The notes under the pieces are model-generated. The model did no database searches. It had not been told where the DNA came from and worked only from the letters and a program-made list of their open reading frames with translations. 64,000 bases of DNA from Diadema setosum. Lineage: Eukaryota; Echinodermata; Echinoidea; Diadematoida; Diadematidae. Of the stretch, positions 22,270 to 33,849 are shown piece after piece. Each line of letters starts with the position of its first letter. Within the stretch, counting starts at the first letter, position 1. Position numbers and translations under genes: made by a program. Location of the stretch: contig CM067077.1 of assembly GCA_033980235.1 (NCBI GenBank), positions 4,361,367-4,425,366 on the forward strand. Direction: 5' to 3'.

Positions 22270-22910
22270 GGATAACACCCAGAAAGTCCCCTGAGTTGTC
22301 AGATTAAATATTTCCATCCTCATGTTTTGCAAAGCATAGCTGTACATGTGATGCAGAGTTCATACAGACTGTTGTAAATGTCCAATACATTATATATTAG
22401 GTTCAGAGATTGTTTGCTGGGGAATTTAAAGTGATGCAATATTGGAAAGAAGTGAAGAAAGTCTAATTTCAGCTGCAGCCTCTAGATCATATTATGTATG
22501 ATAAAAAAGAATAGAAGTCTGTCTGAAATGTCAGTTAAAAAAGTCCAAATAAAACATATATTGAAATTGGTGAAATACTTTGTGCACACTAAACTGTACC
22601 AATTTTGAAGTCATTCATCTTAGAAGTCATGCCTTAGACCTAATCTTTTTGTACCAGCAAGTTCTTGTCCAAAATGTGTTATTGCGATTCTACATGATAA
22701 ACTATTTGTATGTTGAAATTACAATTTGACTTTTGGTATGACTTTCAGCCCAGGACTGTAATAATGTATCAGAGGGATGAGAGTGATTGTACCTCGGAGT
22801 GGACATGAATTTAGTGTTTGTCTTTGAATGCTATTTTTTTTTTCAGTTATGAACTAAGCTCCAAATATGCCTTTGAAATGAAATTCTGACCCTCAGCCTA
22901 CAATTTTAAG
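22270..22910 (+). other. Nothing recognised
   Basis: AT-rich, with no exon or repeat structure. Confidence 0.45.
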
Positions 22911-24073
22911 CCTCCGCCACGAAGTGTCGCCGGAGGCATTATGTTTTCAGGTTGTCTGTCCTTCCGTCCGTCCGTGCGTCCTTCTGTCCGCCATGAATTT
23001 TGTAGATAGCGCAACAAAAAAAAAAAAAAAAACCTTTGAGGCATCCTAATAAGAATTGGTATGTATATGCATGAGTGAACGAAGTTGTGCCTATTAACAT
23101 TTAGGTGCTCATGCTCAAGGTCAAAGGTCAAAGGGTCAAGGTCAAATGGCTCCAAAATTTCACTATTTTCCTCTTATCTATGCAATGCCTGAAGGTTTTT
23201 CTTTAAACTTGATGCAAACATGTGATACCAAATAAAGATTCTCCAGAGAGTTTGGAATTATGAGGTCAAAGTTCAAAGGTGAGAGGTCAAGTTAAAATGT
23301 TGAAATTTCACCCTTTTTTCTCCATATCTTGGAAATGGTTCACGGCATCTTCATATAATGTAATTACATCTATGCATGTACTTACCAGCAGTGATCATCT
23401 AGGGAATGTAGGTATCATTGGTCAAAGGTCAGGGGTCAATGATCAAGGTCAAATCAAAATATCATTTGTTCCCTCATATTTCTGCAATATTTCCAAGATT
23501 TTTCTTGAAACTTGATATATTGCCCAATAGAGATTTTCTAGGAAGTTTCTTGCCCAAAGGTCAAGTGAAAGTGCTAAATTTCACTTCTTCTTTTTTTCCA
23601 TATCTTGAAAGTGACTCAAGATATCATCATGAAACTTAGTACAGATTAATGCATGTTCTACCTGACGGTGATTCTCTCGGGAATTTTAGGGTCATAGGGT
23701 CTAAGGTCCAGGGTCAAAGGCCAAGCAAGAATGCAAAAATTGTAGTATTTAATACATGAATTACACTTTTTCTCCATACTTTGAAAGTTACTAAATGCAT
23801 AGACTTATAAAAGTGTCAAAAGTCAAGTGAAGATTCTCGAATCCCCACATACAATTGTACCTGCACTCTTAGGCAGTATAGCCATCCATCCAATTAAAGC
23901 TAGTTCAAGGAAAGTGAACATTCAACACATTTGTGACAAACCTGTCATTCTAATATTTTGCCAGTTATGTGAAACTGTAATCACACATTGTCAAGATGTT
24001 GTACTATAGACCTATTAGGAGAACGATGCATTATGGCAGAGGCATACCAGTCGCCATAGCGACATTTCTAGTT
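22911..24073. repeat. Dispersed repeat with AGGTCA-rich units
   Basis: Starts with the hairpin CCTCCGCCACGAAGTGTCGC / CGGAGG and ends CCATAGCGACATTTCTAGTT, the same end as the element at 27766-28950. The body is 4-5 diverged units of about 150-230 bp, each with clustered GGTCAAAGGTCA-like words, then TTTCTCCATATCTTGGAAA-like and TCATCATGAAACT-like words. A perfect AGGTCAAAGGTCA lies at 23118-23130. Confidence 0.7.
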
Positions 24074-24433
24074 GTTGTTGTTGTTTGTTTGTTTGTTTGG
24101 GGAAGTGAATTGTGTGCTACAGTGTTCAGGTTTGTCCCATGGATTCAATTGGAGCTCTTTTCCTGTTAAATAGATATCAAGAAGTCCTTGTAATTTGCGA
24201 CAAAGAATGAACCATCTGATTACATTAAATCAGCACAATAACAACAGTAACATACATAGCTATCAAAAATATTTTACCCATTTGAAAGATTTTTTCTTAT
24301 TCTTTCCAGTTATCTAGGTCTAATGGTTACAGCAGTTTGTTATTATCCTTCTTTAAATTTGAATTTTTATGGTCATGACAAGTATGTGGAGGTGTATTAC
24401 ATTGGAATTCACATTTATTTTTCTCACAAACAG

Positions 24434-24613
24434 CCGACTAAGAAAAGCAGTGAAGGCATTTCACCTGTGACAAGCATCTCATCATCTGCAGCAACAAAGC
24501 ATCCAGCAACTGAGTCAGTGTCAGCATGTGCTCAGCCTCCATTACCTGCTCAACCACAACAATCTGCTCGGCTTCAACAACCTGCATCTTCCGAGCAACA
24601 GTATTCAAACTAG
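24434..24613 (+). CDS. Candidate Ser/Pro/Gln-rich exon, plus-strand gene
   Basis: Acceptor TTTTCTCACAAACAG|CC opens a frame encoding PTKKSSEGISPVTSISSSAA and then a Pro/Gln/Ala-rich stretch to TAG at 24611-24613. The composition is that of a disordered region. The frame (phase 0) does not follow directly from the exon at 21640-21678, so an exon is missing or this is a different transcript. The real donor may be earlier than the stop. Confidence 0.35.
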   Translation, partial: PTKKSSEGISPVTSISSSAATKHPATESVSACAQPPLPAQPQQSARLQQPASSEQQYSN

Positions 24614-24693
24614 GCAGCAAGAGAATGTGGCCTTTGTCACTGAAATATCTTAGTCAAAGACTTTGCAGAGCATCATGACTGTACCATGCACAG

Positions 24694-24817
24694 GTGTCTT
24701 GCCAGATATGTGGCAGAATGTGTCGTGTCCAAGTAGAAGAGATGCTTATTCAAGATATTGAACAGCACGCAACAACACAATCTTTGCCAGCTCTTCCAAG
24801 ACATTCAGCAATGTATG
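24694..24817 (+). CDS. Candidate exon with CxxC motif, plus-strand gene
   Basis: Acceptor CATGCACAG|GT and donor ATGTATG|GTTAGT bound 41 codons (phase 0 in, 1 out), beginning VSCQICGRMCRVQVEEMLIQ and ending LPRHSAMY. CQICGRMC with a later DIEQH resembles half of a zinc-binding site but fits no family I know. The phase joins exactly to the exon at 25787. An alternative acceptor (TTTGCAG|AGC, 24668) would put it out of frame. Confidence 0.4.
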
Positions 24818-25170
24818 GTTAGTATCATAATTGATGATTGTCTATTGGCTGATGAATTTTGTAAAAAAGTTAAGTGAAACGTATCAAAATTCCAAATTTC
24901 TTTCCTCCATCGTAAATGAACATGCTTGAAATGCTTGTAGAATTGTGGGACAATATTGACATATGTGTATTTTCTAACAGCTACACAAATTTACCGTAAA
25001 ACTTATGGAAGACAATTGATGCATCATTCATTTTGAACTAAGATCACATGCTCATCATACAAGTGATAAACTGAATTATACTTCTAAGAACTATGTGAAT
25101 TAGTGTTGACCAGATTCTTTGAGTGATGCTGTATTCAAATTCATGAACTTCCTCTGTCGAAATGTTTTAT

Positions 25171-25515
25171 TTGAATAATTATGCAGTACCGGCTGCATGC
25201 TATAAGGATTAGGACCACCACTTGCTGTCTGGCGTAAGCTCTGTAGTCTAGTGGAGATGATGCCGGTCAGAAGATCAGGAGGTCGTTGGTTCAAATCCTG
25301 CTTGAGTACATTTATTTGTCTGTCAGTTGCAATGGAAGCATCTTGACGGAAGAATTTCATTAATTTGAATAATTGAGCAGTATCCGCTGCATGCCATAAG
25401 GATCAGAACCACCACTTGCTGTCAGGCGAAAGCTTGGTGGTCTAGTGGAGATGACGCCTGTCCGAAGATCAGAAGGTCATAGATTCAAATCCTGCTTGAG
25501 TACATATGCCCATAA
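25171..25515. repeat. Tandem pair of tRNA-like units (194-bp period)
   Basis: Two direct copies start at 25171 and 25365. Each contains a tRNA-like segment (25234-25309 and 25428-25504) with an A-box-like TAGTCTAGTGG/TGGTCTAGTGG and a B-box GGTTCAAATCC/GATTCAAATCC. The anticodon-arm region (GATCAGAAGGTC) recalls tRNA-Arg. A clean cloverleaf does not form by eye, so I treat these as tRNA-derived SINE or pseudo-tRNA units. Confidence 0.65.
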
Positions 25516-25786
25516 TGTCTTTTTGTCATGGCTACTACTAAAAGACACTGATTAGTTCAGTGCTTATTGAAATCAGTGTAGAGCAATATGTCAATCAATT
25601 GCAATGATGCTGAATTGTAATGTTGATAAGCAATGATTTCCCAGACATGGCTTTGTATGAATAAGTCTTAGAATAGTGAACAAAATAGATTGTATTTTTT
25701 TATACTTGTCAGCTGTGCATGATACACATGAGATATTGAAATATGTGTATGTGAAAATATTCTGCATTGTTTGTTTTGTCATGCAG

Positions 25787-25905
25787 GAAAGACACGGCCC
25801 CCTGCCACAGTATCCCAGCCCCCTGCGGAAGAATCTGTACCCACTGATGAAGAAACTGTGCCCCCTGCTGAAGAATCTGTACCTCCTGCTGAAGATTTAT
25901 TTTGA
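25787..25905 (+). CDS. Candidate last exon: Pro/Glu repeat
   Basis: Acceptor TTTGTTTTGTCATGCAG|GA opens a phase-1 frame joining the exon at 24694-24817 to give AMYGKTRPPATVSQ. It continues into imperfect 10-residue repeats of PPAEESVP type (PPAEESVPTDEETVPPAEES) and stops at 25905. The DNA repeat unit is about 30 bp, so other frames are open too. The acidic Pro-rich tail is probably disordered. I recognise no family. Confidence 0.4.
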
Positions 25906-26981
25906 CACCGCAATTTTTCAAACTTGTGTTTGTATTTCTTAATACTATATAAAAAGTTCAGATAAAAAGTTGCCCCTTTAGCATTCATTCAAAAGTTAGA
26001 GCTTAAAATCTGTTACGCACACACACACACACAAAAGAAAAAATTGTTGTATATGTAACTAGCATAATGAACATAATTTAGAGAAAACAACCATGTTTTT
26101 GGAAAAAATACCTCTTTATTCTTGGAGATTATGCAATAGGGAACATGCCTGGCAATTTTCGCCGCGATAGTTTGATCGATGGCCAAGATCTTAAGGAGGA
26201 GCCCAAACAACCCTCTCCCCCATTTTCCCCATTGTCGGGCGATTGGAGGTCAAGATCTGAGGAGGGGGACAAATAAGTTCCAACCCCACACTTGGATTAG
26301 GAAGGGTTAAATGTGAGTTGTGTATCACAGAATATTTGCATTATATATCTTATTATATGACAGTGACATGTTGTCATGATACCCTCATCATAAAAGATTT
26401 TGGGTTGTCTGTTCAAACTTGTTTTAGCACACTTGCATGAACTAGCAGTAATCTTACATGATTAATATTATTAACCAGTGGGAAAATGAAACCTTGAGAA
26501 AGTTGACAATGGCTCTTGATATCTTTAAAGGTACTAAACTTTTTTTTTTTTATAATTTCAAGCAATAATATTCATTACCAGCAAAGTCATGGGTTTTTCC
26601 ATCAGGACAACATCATGCCAACTCAAAAACACTGTACATGGTCTAGTGTGTGAAAAGGTCACATAATTTCACTCAGAATGTAAGGACTGATATATCCTTA
26701 ACACTTTAATTTGGTTGGGTTATTTTTCTGTAATGTATGTTTGCAGATGTCTTCAAGAGAGCAGAGCTCTCCCAGCCCCCCCCCCCCTTGCAATTCAGTA
26801 CATACAAAACTGTAAAGTTGGGTGTTTTTGTTTTTGTTTAAAAAAAAAAACCAACAATTTATGCTAATGTATGCATAATGTCACAATTTGCTGAAAAATC
26901 ACTTTAAAAACTGCACAAAAAGGCATATTTTTGGTAAATTTGGTGGATGAAAAAATTGTAATCATTTTTTCTTTTATGATG
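25906..26981. other. Nothing recognised
   Basis: CA microsatellite at 26016-26033, poly-C run at 26778-26789, otherwise AT-rich. No polyadenylation signal for the plus-strand gene could be assigned with confidence. Confidence 0.4.
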
Positions 26982-27765
26982 CCTCCTCCACAAATTGTAA
27001 CCAGAGACATTGTTTTGGGGTTGTCCATCCCTCCTTCCATCAGTCAGTAATCAGTTTTGTGGACAGCATAACTTAAAGGGAACCCAACCCAAAGAGCGAT
27101 GTGGATTGAGTGATAGCAGCAACATTAGTAGAACACATCAGTGAAAGTTTGAGGAAAACTGGACAAGTGATGGAAAAGTTTTGAATTTTTAAAGTTTTGG
27201 TGTTGGAACCGCTGGATAAGGAGGCTAGAGGTTATGACGTATTTGTGGACAACAATTCAAAAAATATTAAAGAAATTCCATCAAAATTCACTTTTCTAGC
27301 ATGATGAAAGAGCACATGACTAACTGCTTTCAGAAAAACAAGGGAATACTCAATTTACTCAGTCCACAATTCTCTTTGAGGTTGGTTCCCTGTAAGAACC
27401 ATTTTAGGTATCCAAATGAAACTTGGCATAAACAGTGAGTATGAGAGAAGGAAGTTGCGCCTCTCAACTTTTGGTTGCACATGTTCAAGGTCAATGGCCA
27501 TGGTCAATTTTTAAAAATTTGTCTGTATACATATTACCTGATAAAGTTGCATTGGTAAAATTCTGGCCTATGGTATCAGAGGTCAAAGGTCAAATGAAAA
27601 TGCTAAAATTCTATTTTTCCCATATCTCAGAAATGGCTCATGGTATCATCATGATATTTAGTGGATATGCATGTACTGCCTGACAGTTATTCTTTGGGAT
27701 TTGGGCGACATTGAGTGAAAGGTCAAGGCTGAAAGGTCAGGTTCAGAGGCTAAAATTCCATTTTA
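26982..27765. repeat. Dispersed AGGTCA-rich repeat, interrupted
   Basis: Start CCTCCTCCACAAATTGTAAC...CATTGTTTTGGGGTTGTCC matches the 22911 family. It is split by the foldback element at 27077-27391 and resumes with TTTTAGGTATCCAAATGAAACTT. A perfect AGGTCAAAGGTCA lies at 27580-27592. Confidence 0.65.
27077..27391. mobile_element. TTAA-type MITE nested in a repeat
   Basis: Ends AGGGAACCCAACCCAAAG and CTTTGAGGTTGGTTCCCT are inverted repeats. The flanks are TTAA (27073-27076) and GTAA (27392-27395), a TTAA duplication with one change. Its body matches 8530-8804 in reverse. Confidence 0.7.
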
Positions 27766-28950
27766 TTATACCCCCGCCAAACGAAGTTTGAAGGGGGTAT
27801 ATAGGAATCAGCGTACGGTCGGGCGGTCGGGCGGTCGGTCGGGCGGGCGGTCGGTCCGTTGCAAATCTTGCGTCGCGAACTACTTCCTCAGTTTTCAACC
27901 GATTCCCATAAAACTTGACACAGATGTGTGCCTTGGGTTGTAGATGTGCAAGACGTATTTTTTGACAGTACCCAAAAGTATGTTGCCATGGTAACGGCAT
28001 ATTATGGGCAAAAATGGGTACAAATCTTGCGTCGCGAACTACTTCCTCAGTTTTCAACCGATTCCCATAAAACTTGGCACAGATGTGTGCCTTGGGTTGT
28101 AGATGTGCAAGACATATTTTTTGACAGTACCCAAAAGTACGTTGCCATGGTAACGGCATATTATGGGCAAAAATGGGTACAAGTCTTGCGTCGCGAACTA
28201 CTTCCTCAGTTTTCAACCGATTCCCATAAAACTTGGCACAGATGTGTGCCTTGGGTTGTAGATGTGCAAGACGTATTTTGTGACAGTACCCAAAAGTAGG
28301 TTGCCATGGTAACGGCATATTATGGGCAAAAATGGGTACAAATCTTGCGTCGCGAACTCCTCCCACAGTTTTTGATCAATTTTTATGAAATTAGGTACAG
28401 GTGTTCATCTGAATATGTTAATGTGCAAGACACATATTTCCGCAGTGGCAAAAAGTGCGTTGCCATGGTAACGGCATGTTATTGGTAAAATATAGGGCAA
28501 AATGCTTCATGGCAAAACTGCTTCATCAGTGTTCTTCCAATTCTCATGGAATTCATATTGAATGTTTGTCTTAGGATACAGGTCAGCATGACACATTTCT
28601 TGACAGTGACAAAAAGTATGTTGCCATGGTAACAGCTCACATATTATGAGCCAAAATGATGGAAAATTTTGTGTTGCAAACTACTTCCTCAGTTTTTGCC
28701 CAATTTCCATGAAACTTGGTACAGATGTGTGCCTTTGGTTGTAGATGTGCAAGACGCATTTTTCCACAGTACCCGAAAGTACGTTGCCATGGTAACGGCA
28801 TATTAATGGCAGAAGATCAAGGAAAGATCTTGCGGATTTAACTACTTCCTCAGTTTTTTGACCAAAGCTTATCAAATGTTGTTTTGACCAAAGCTTATGA
28901 AATGTTGTTTGGCGGGGGTATAACCAGTTGCTGTAGCGACATTTCTAGTT
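27766..28950. mobile_element. Element with about 159-bp satellite array of X-boxes
   Basis: 17-bp terminal repeats TTATACCCCCGCCAAAC (27766-27782) and GTTTGGCGGGGGTATAA (28907-28923), with a CCAG...GACATTTCTAGTT tail to 28950 shared with the repeat ending at 24073. Inside are seven direct units starting near 27862, 28021, 28180, 28339, 28498, 28661 and 28821. The first four are nearly identical with an exact 159-bp period. Six units carry GTTGCCATGGTAAC. The period equals 53 codons, which explains the long repeated reading frames on both strands. Confidence 0.8.
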
Positions 28951-29117
28951 TGATTACTCTTTTTCTCCATTCCCTGGAGATGAATAACAAGTCTAGGCAC
29001 AAGAATACACATACCTCACTGCCCAATGATTCGTAAAGAAAGATTTTTGCCATGGGGTCAAAGGTCAAGAGAAAACGTTCAAATGTCACATTATGAACTT
29101 ATTATGAAACTTTTTAA

Positions 29118-29491
29118 AGGGGGTGGCTAGTAACTGATCAGTGGGAATCAGTGAGAATGCTAGGGGGATGATTGTTCCAATCCTGGTGGGATTGATTTTA
29201 GAGTATTTCATATATGTGTGAAAATGATTTGCTTCAGAATGGTCTCATATTCAAGTAATGTGCAGTTCAGTGTTTCCAGGTTAGCATGACTGTGCAGTGA
29301 AGGGGTGATCGTTAACGATCACCCCGTCACTGCACAGTCATGCTAACCTGGAAACATTACTTTAATATGAGACCATTCTGGAGCAAATGATTTTCACACA
29401 ATAGATCTATATAATGTACTCTAAAATGAATCCCACAAGGCTTGGACAATTATCCCCAGCATTCCCACTGATTAGTTACTAGCCATCCCCT
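29118..29491. mobile_element. Foldback element flanked by TTAA
   Basis: Two arms of about 180 bp (AGGGGGTGGCTAGTAACTGA... and its complement ...CTAGCCATCCCCT) meet at GATCGTTAACGATC near 29316. Flanks are TTAA at 29114-29117 and 29492-29495. The arms are highly similar throughout. Confidence 0.8.
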
Positions 29492-29495
29492 TTAA

Positions 29496-30230
29496 GACAT
29501 ATATGTGTCAGTTTCCAGAATGTTTTATGATTGTATCATAAAATTGTTTAGGCTACCAATACTTTGTACCTGTAGTTGCATACTTGTCAGTTGCCTCAGG
29601 AAACATGTACAGCATATACAGCTGTATTGCCAGTGTAGGCCTGCCAAATAACAATGTATATTATATTGAATGATTCTGATGACTTATTATGTTTATTGGT
29701 AGAGGAATGATAAGAGGGGGGGGGGGGGGGGCTCATCCCCTGGCCTAGATTTGGTTCATCTCGTTGCATTATTTCATCTGCTCAGTAAAGTAGGGGACAT
29801 TTTGTGAACATTATGAACTTATTATGAACATTATTAAGACATATTATATAACATAAATGTCAGAATGTTAAGAAGGGGAGGGGGGGGGGGGGGGGGGCTC
29901 CTCCCCTGGCCTAGTTTTGGTTTGTCTTGTTGCATTATTTCATGTGCTCAGTAAAGTAAGGGACCTTTTATGAACATTATGAACATTATTAAGACATATA
30001 TGTGTCAGTTTCCAGAATGTTTTATGATTATATCATGAAATTGTTTAGGCTACCAATACTTTGTACCTGTGGTTGCATACTTGCCAGTTGCCTCTAGGAT
30101 ATATGTCCTGCATATACAGCTGTATTGCCAGTGTACCAAATAACAATGCATAATATTATATTGAATGATTTTGGTGACTTATGTTAATTGATAGAGGCAT
30201 TACATACTTGCCCAGCTCATTTAGGAAACA
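29496..30230. repeat. 497-bp direct duplication with poly-G runs
   Basis: GACATATATGTGTCAGTTTC at 29496 recurs at 29993 and similarity continues for about 200 bp. A second overlapping duplication carries the poly-G runs at 29715 and 29876 with the shared GGCTCNTCCCCTGGCCTAG. No coding content. Confidence 0.7.
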
Positions 30231-31120
30231 CTTCCAGTTAAATATGTATGTGATATTTGCCGCAGGAAATAAGTGACTTTCTGTGACAGCATATGTAGTG
30301 AAAACATGGTGTACTTGACAGTTGCATCTGGAAACACTCCAGGTATTCATTGTCTGTGTGCAAAATGCCATGTAACATCTTGATGAATCTTGCCAAATTC
30401 ATTTTAATGAAGATCATAGTTTTGAATAAAGAGAATATAAACCTTTTGGTTCAGATCATGTTAAATGAAGGTTGAATTTGTTTTCCTCTCTTTCATTTTC
30501 ATTTTATGTGTTTTACGAGTAAGTTCATGTGTATAATTTATGTTCATTGTAAAGTTTTGGTCTCTCCCATACATCAAAAACGAGGCACAGACATCACTTT
30601 TCTGTCAATGGTGACATCAACAATTTGATGTACTCTTTCCATGAAATCTTTGAAGGTTTTTGCGGCAGTAAAACATTGGATGGTAGAAGGCTTAAAGGTG
30701 CACCGCATATATTTTCAAGATTATGTGTTTGGCCCTGAAAAGGGCCTTCCCAGCCCGGATAAGACCTTTTCTAGAAAGAAGTGTTGCACCTTTAAGTCTT
30801 ATACCACCCAATCTTCCTCCAATTTTCCACAACTTTGAGCTATTACCATCAATCCTCACACAACAGCTACATACTTAAACATGCCAGTCAAGTTCAAATA
30901 TGAGTGATGTCTAACTAGGTCAAAGGTCAAAGTGAATGTGTCAATGAACTAGCCCTGATAAGCACTATACTCATAATACTGATGTATACTCTGTAACTTT
31001 CTACAGATCTTAGGCTTAGCTCTGACTACCAAACTCATCACAGGTGCATGACCTAAAGATACCAATCAAGTTCAAAATGTGGTTGTCAAAGTCAAACAAG
31101 TTCAAATGTCAGATGGTTGA
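30231..31120. repeat. AT-rich repeat-derived sequence with AGGTCA motifs
   Basis: Contains a perfect AGGTCAAAGGTCA at 30917-30929 and phrases (ACTTTCTACAGATCTTAG, CACAACAGC, ACATGCCAGTCAAG) that recur at 31680-32110. No gene seen. Confidence 0.5.
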
Positions 31121-31129
31121 AAAATTTTT

Positions 31130-31500
31130 CCTCATAGGCACAGTACTCACAGTATTGAAGATACATTGGTTGCCAGTAAGGCAGATGATTGCATTTAAGA
31201 TTATGTTATTTATAAAGTACTGCATGGTCAAGCACCTGGTTGTCTGTCAGAATTAATATGAATAAAATCATATTCATATTCACATAATTTACGAAGTACA
31301 CAGAAGTTGTAAGTTGTTTCTGAAGCAACCTCACTTAAAACAAAAGTAACTTTTGGGTATTGTGCCTTTAGCTGTGCTGCTCCATAACTTTGGAATGAAT
31401 TACCTGAGAAAATGAGGAAGGCCCCATCACTTGCTGTCTTCAAATCTTTGTTGAAGACTTACCCTTTTCAGAAGCATTTGATTAATTTGTTATTTATTTT
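31130..31500 (+). mobile_element. LINE reverse transcriptase 3' remnant
   Basis: Broken plus-strand translation gives VLKIHWLPVRQMIAFKIMLF, then an LWNELPEKMRK-like stretch and FKSLLKTYPFQKHL. This is the conserved C-terminal tail of CR1/L2-like reverse transcriptases. Several stops and frameshifts make it non-functional. Confidence 0.7.
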
Positions 31501-32754
31501 TTTTGTGTGTGTCTAATCAGTAGCAATGTCAGGAGCTCTGTTACTTCACAGCACAGTAGAGTATATTTACATAGTAGCTGCGCTATACAGATTTGTCTAA
31601 TCATTATTATTATTATCATTATTGCTATTTTGAGGTGTACTCATCAATATTTTTTTTTTCAGATTAGAGCAGTGACCACCAAACTCACAAATTAGGTAGG
31701 CTAAATAAATAAAAAATGCCAATCAAGTTGTATATGAGTGAAGTCCAACAAATTCAGAGGTCAAATTAATGGAATTAATGGTCACTGAACTTTACTTAAT
31801 AAGCACTTGAAACAATATAAGGACACATTGTGGTGTACTCTCAATAACTTTCCACATTGAGAGCTATGATAGCCACACATTAACACCGCATGCATATCAC
31901 CTGAAGATTTTGCTCAAGTTTGAATATTGGTAAATATTCTAGGAACTAGGTCAAAGGTCAGATGGTCAATGAACTTTCTCTGATTTAGTGTCATATATTG
32001 TTCGCTCTCAACAATTGCTCAATAACGAATTTCCACAACTTCGAGCTATGTCCGCAAAACTCAAACATGGGTACATCTGCTAAAGATATATGCCTGTCAA
32101 GTACTTGGTTAAATTGAACAATGTACATGTAAAAGGTCAGAAGTAAAACTCTAGAACTAATACACTTAAAAAAAAAAGAAAAAAAAACATTTTAATGACA
32201 GAGTGTAATATTTATGTGGGCGAGGACGATACATGGCTTGGTGTTTGTCTGAATTGTCATGAGTTACGTGTGTGTAGATGTTCATTTGTTATCTACAAAA
32301 ACTTGTTTTTTGCGTGGAAGATGCAGTAATATAAGGTTAAGATTTAAAAGCTTTGAAGTAGGATCCTGAAATATGTTGCCATTTTTTCTCACTCTAGGGT
32401 GCAAGTCTAGTCAGTATTTGTAAGTATCAAGTTGACCTGACTATTATAAAGGTCAAAGGTCCCAAAATTGAATGATTATATACAGAAAACCAAGTATTTT
32501 TCAGTATATTTTGTAGAAATCCGTGTTTTTTTTTCTCCCCCTCCCTTCCCCCTTCTTCCCCTCTTTTCCCCTTCCTTTTTCCTTCTTTTTCCCCCTCCAA
32601 GCAGTCCATTATGCCCTGGTTCCTCTCCGGATATTTTGTAAGTGAACGACAATCTTCCGCATGAACGAACCGGAATTCGGAAAGACGCAGATGAAACTGC
32701 ATTCTTTTTCGTTGAAAGATATCCTCCTGAAGAACGAAACAATTATGTATGTAT
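31501..32754. repeat. Repeat-derived sequence with AGGTCA motifs
   Basis: Perfect AGGTCAAAGGTCA at 31948-31960 and an imperfect copy at 32450-32462, in sequence related to 30231-31120. A polypyrimidine tract lies at 32528-32600 and a GTAT microsatellite at 32744-32766. Confidence 0.5.
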
Positions 32755-33115
32755 GTATGTATGTATTTGATTTGATTTAATTTGATTTGATATGATTTAT
32801 CGATTCCTGTATTATCATTGTACATGAACATACTGTACATGTACATGTACATACATACATTCATCGTTGGAGTTATACATATACATAAATATCAGTTGTT
32901 AACAAAATCTTTTTTTTTTCTTCGTTGCCTTTACATAATGTACAGCAGTAACGTATCAGCAATACAACCGTACAATGAATAATACAGTAGGGCTACAGCT
33001 CCTGGCTTGATTTGCGTGCAGCCCTCGTACATTGCGTAGAGATAGGATAGCAGAAAGGAGAAGGGGAAAAGAGAGGTATGTCTGCTTTCACTGAAGGTTT
33101 ACCCACAAAGCTAGT
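32755..33115 (-). mobile_element. LINE or SINE 3' fragment (copy 2)
   Basis: Matches 3533-3880 along its length, with the same TTTGATTTGAT end. Confidence 0.6.
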
Positions 33116-33849
33116 TCACCAGGAACACTGATCAGTAAGGCATATGAGTCATAATATTTCTCACCGAGGTACAGGTGAACAGTTACAGTTCATGGTTGGT
33201 TACATGATTGCATAATAGATGAAATGCGGCGATATTTCTACGAAGGAATTTCGTGTATTATACACTAACAATGTATGTATTAAGATTTCAAGTACTGGCT
33301 CCACGAAGAAATGAAGAAACAAACTTGTAATGCTTTTTTTTTTTTTTGGGGGGGGGGGGGGCAATAACTCAAATTTTCCGCGTCCTAAGCCCTTTTTTTT
33401 TTCTTGTCAAGACTCGTCCAATGACTGCGGGTGACTATATCTTATAAAATTGGTTTGAACTCGATTACTTTATTCAAAGGTTAGACTTCTAAAAGCCAAC
33501 AATACTCACATACTGATGGTACTAACAACATATCAAACTAAGTAATATGTGATAATGTATATAATATATCGAATTCCAGGTACAAGATATCAGGACCAGC
33601 ATTTCTATAGATCAGTGGGCAAGGGTTGCTGCTGTTGGGTTTTAAGAGAACGCTTGTAGAGCTTCTGGTTGGATAACTATGAGCAGCTGAGCTTATAATC
33701 TCTATGTCTTGCCACCAAGCAACGTTACATGCTCTTCCACAAGTGTACTGTTCAGTAGGACTAATTAGTGCCTACCGATTTTGTGAAACATCTCTTGTCA
33801 AGTTTTCAGGTTTGCTGCTCCTCATCGTTGGTGATTATTCAAAGCCAGT
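33116..33849. other. Unassigned, partly repeated
   Basis: 33710-33830 shares CAAGCAACGTTACATGC and TCAGGTTTGCTGCTCCTCAT with 50155-50245, so a short dispersed repeat is likely. Poly-T and poly-G run at 33335-33361. Otherwise nothing seen. Confidence 0.4.

Noticed and set aside
27743..28366. 207-codon frame with three 53-residue repeats (and a mirror frame on the other strand)
   Set aside because: It is the 159-bp satellite array; the period is divisible by three, so all frames repeat. No domain or conserved residue pattern.
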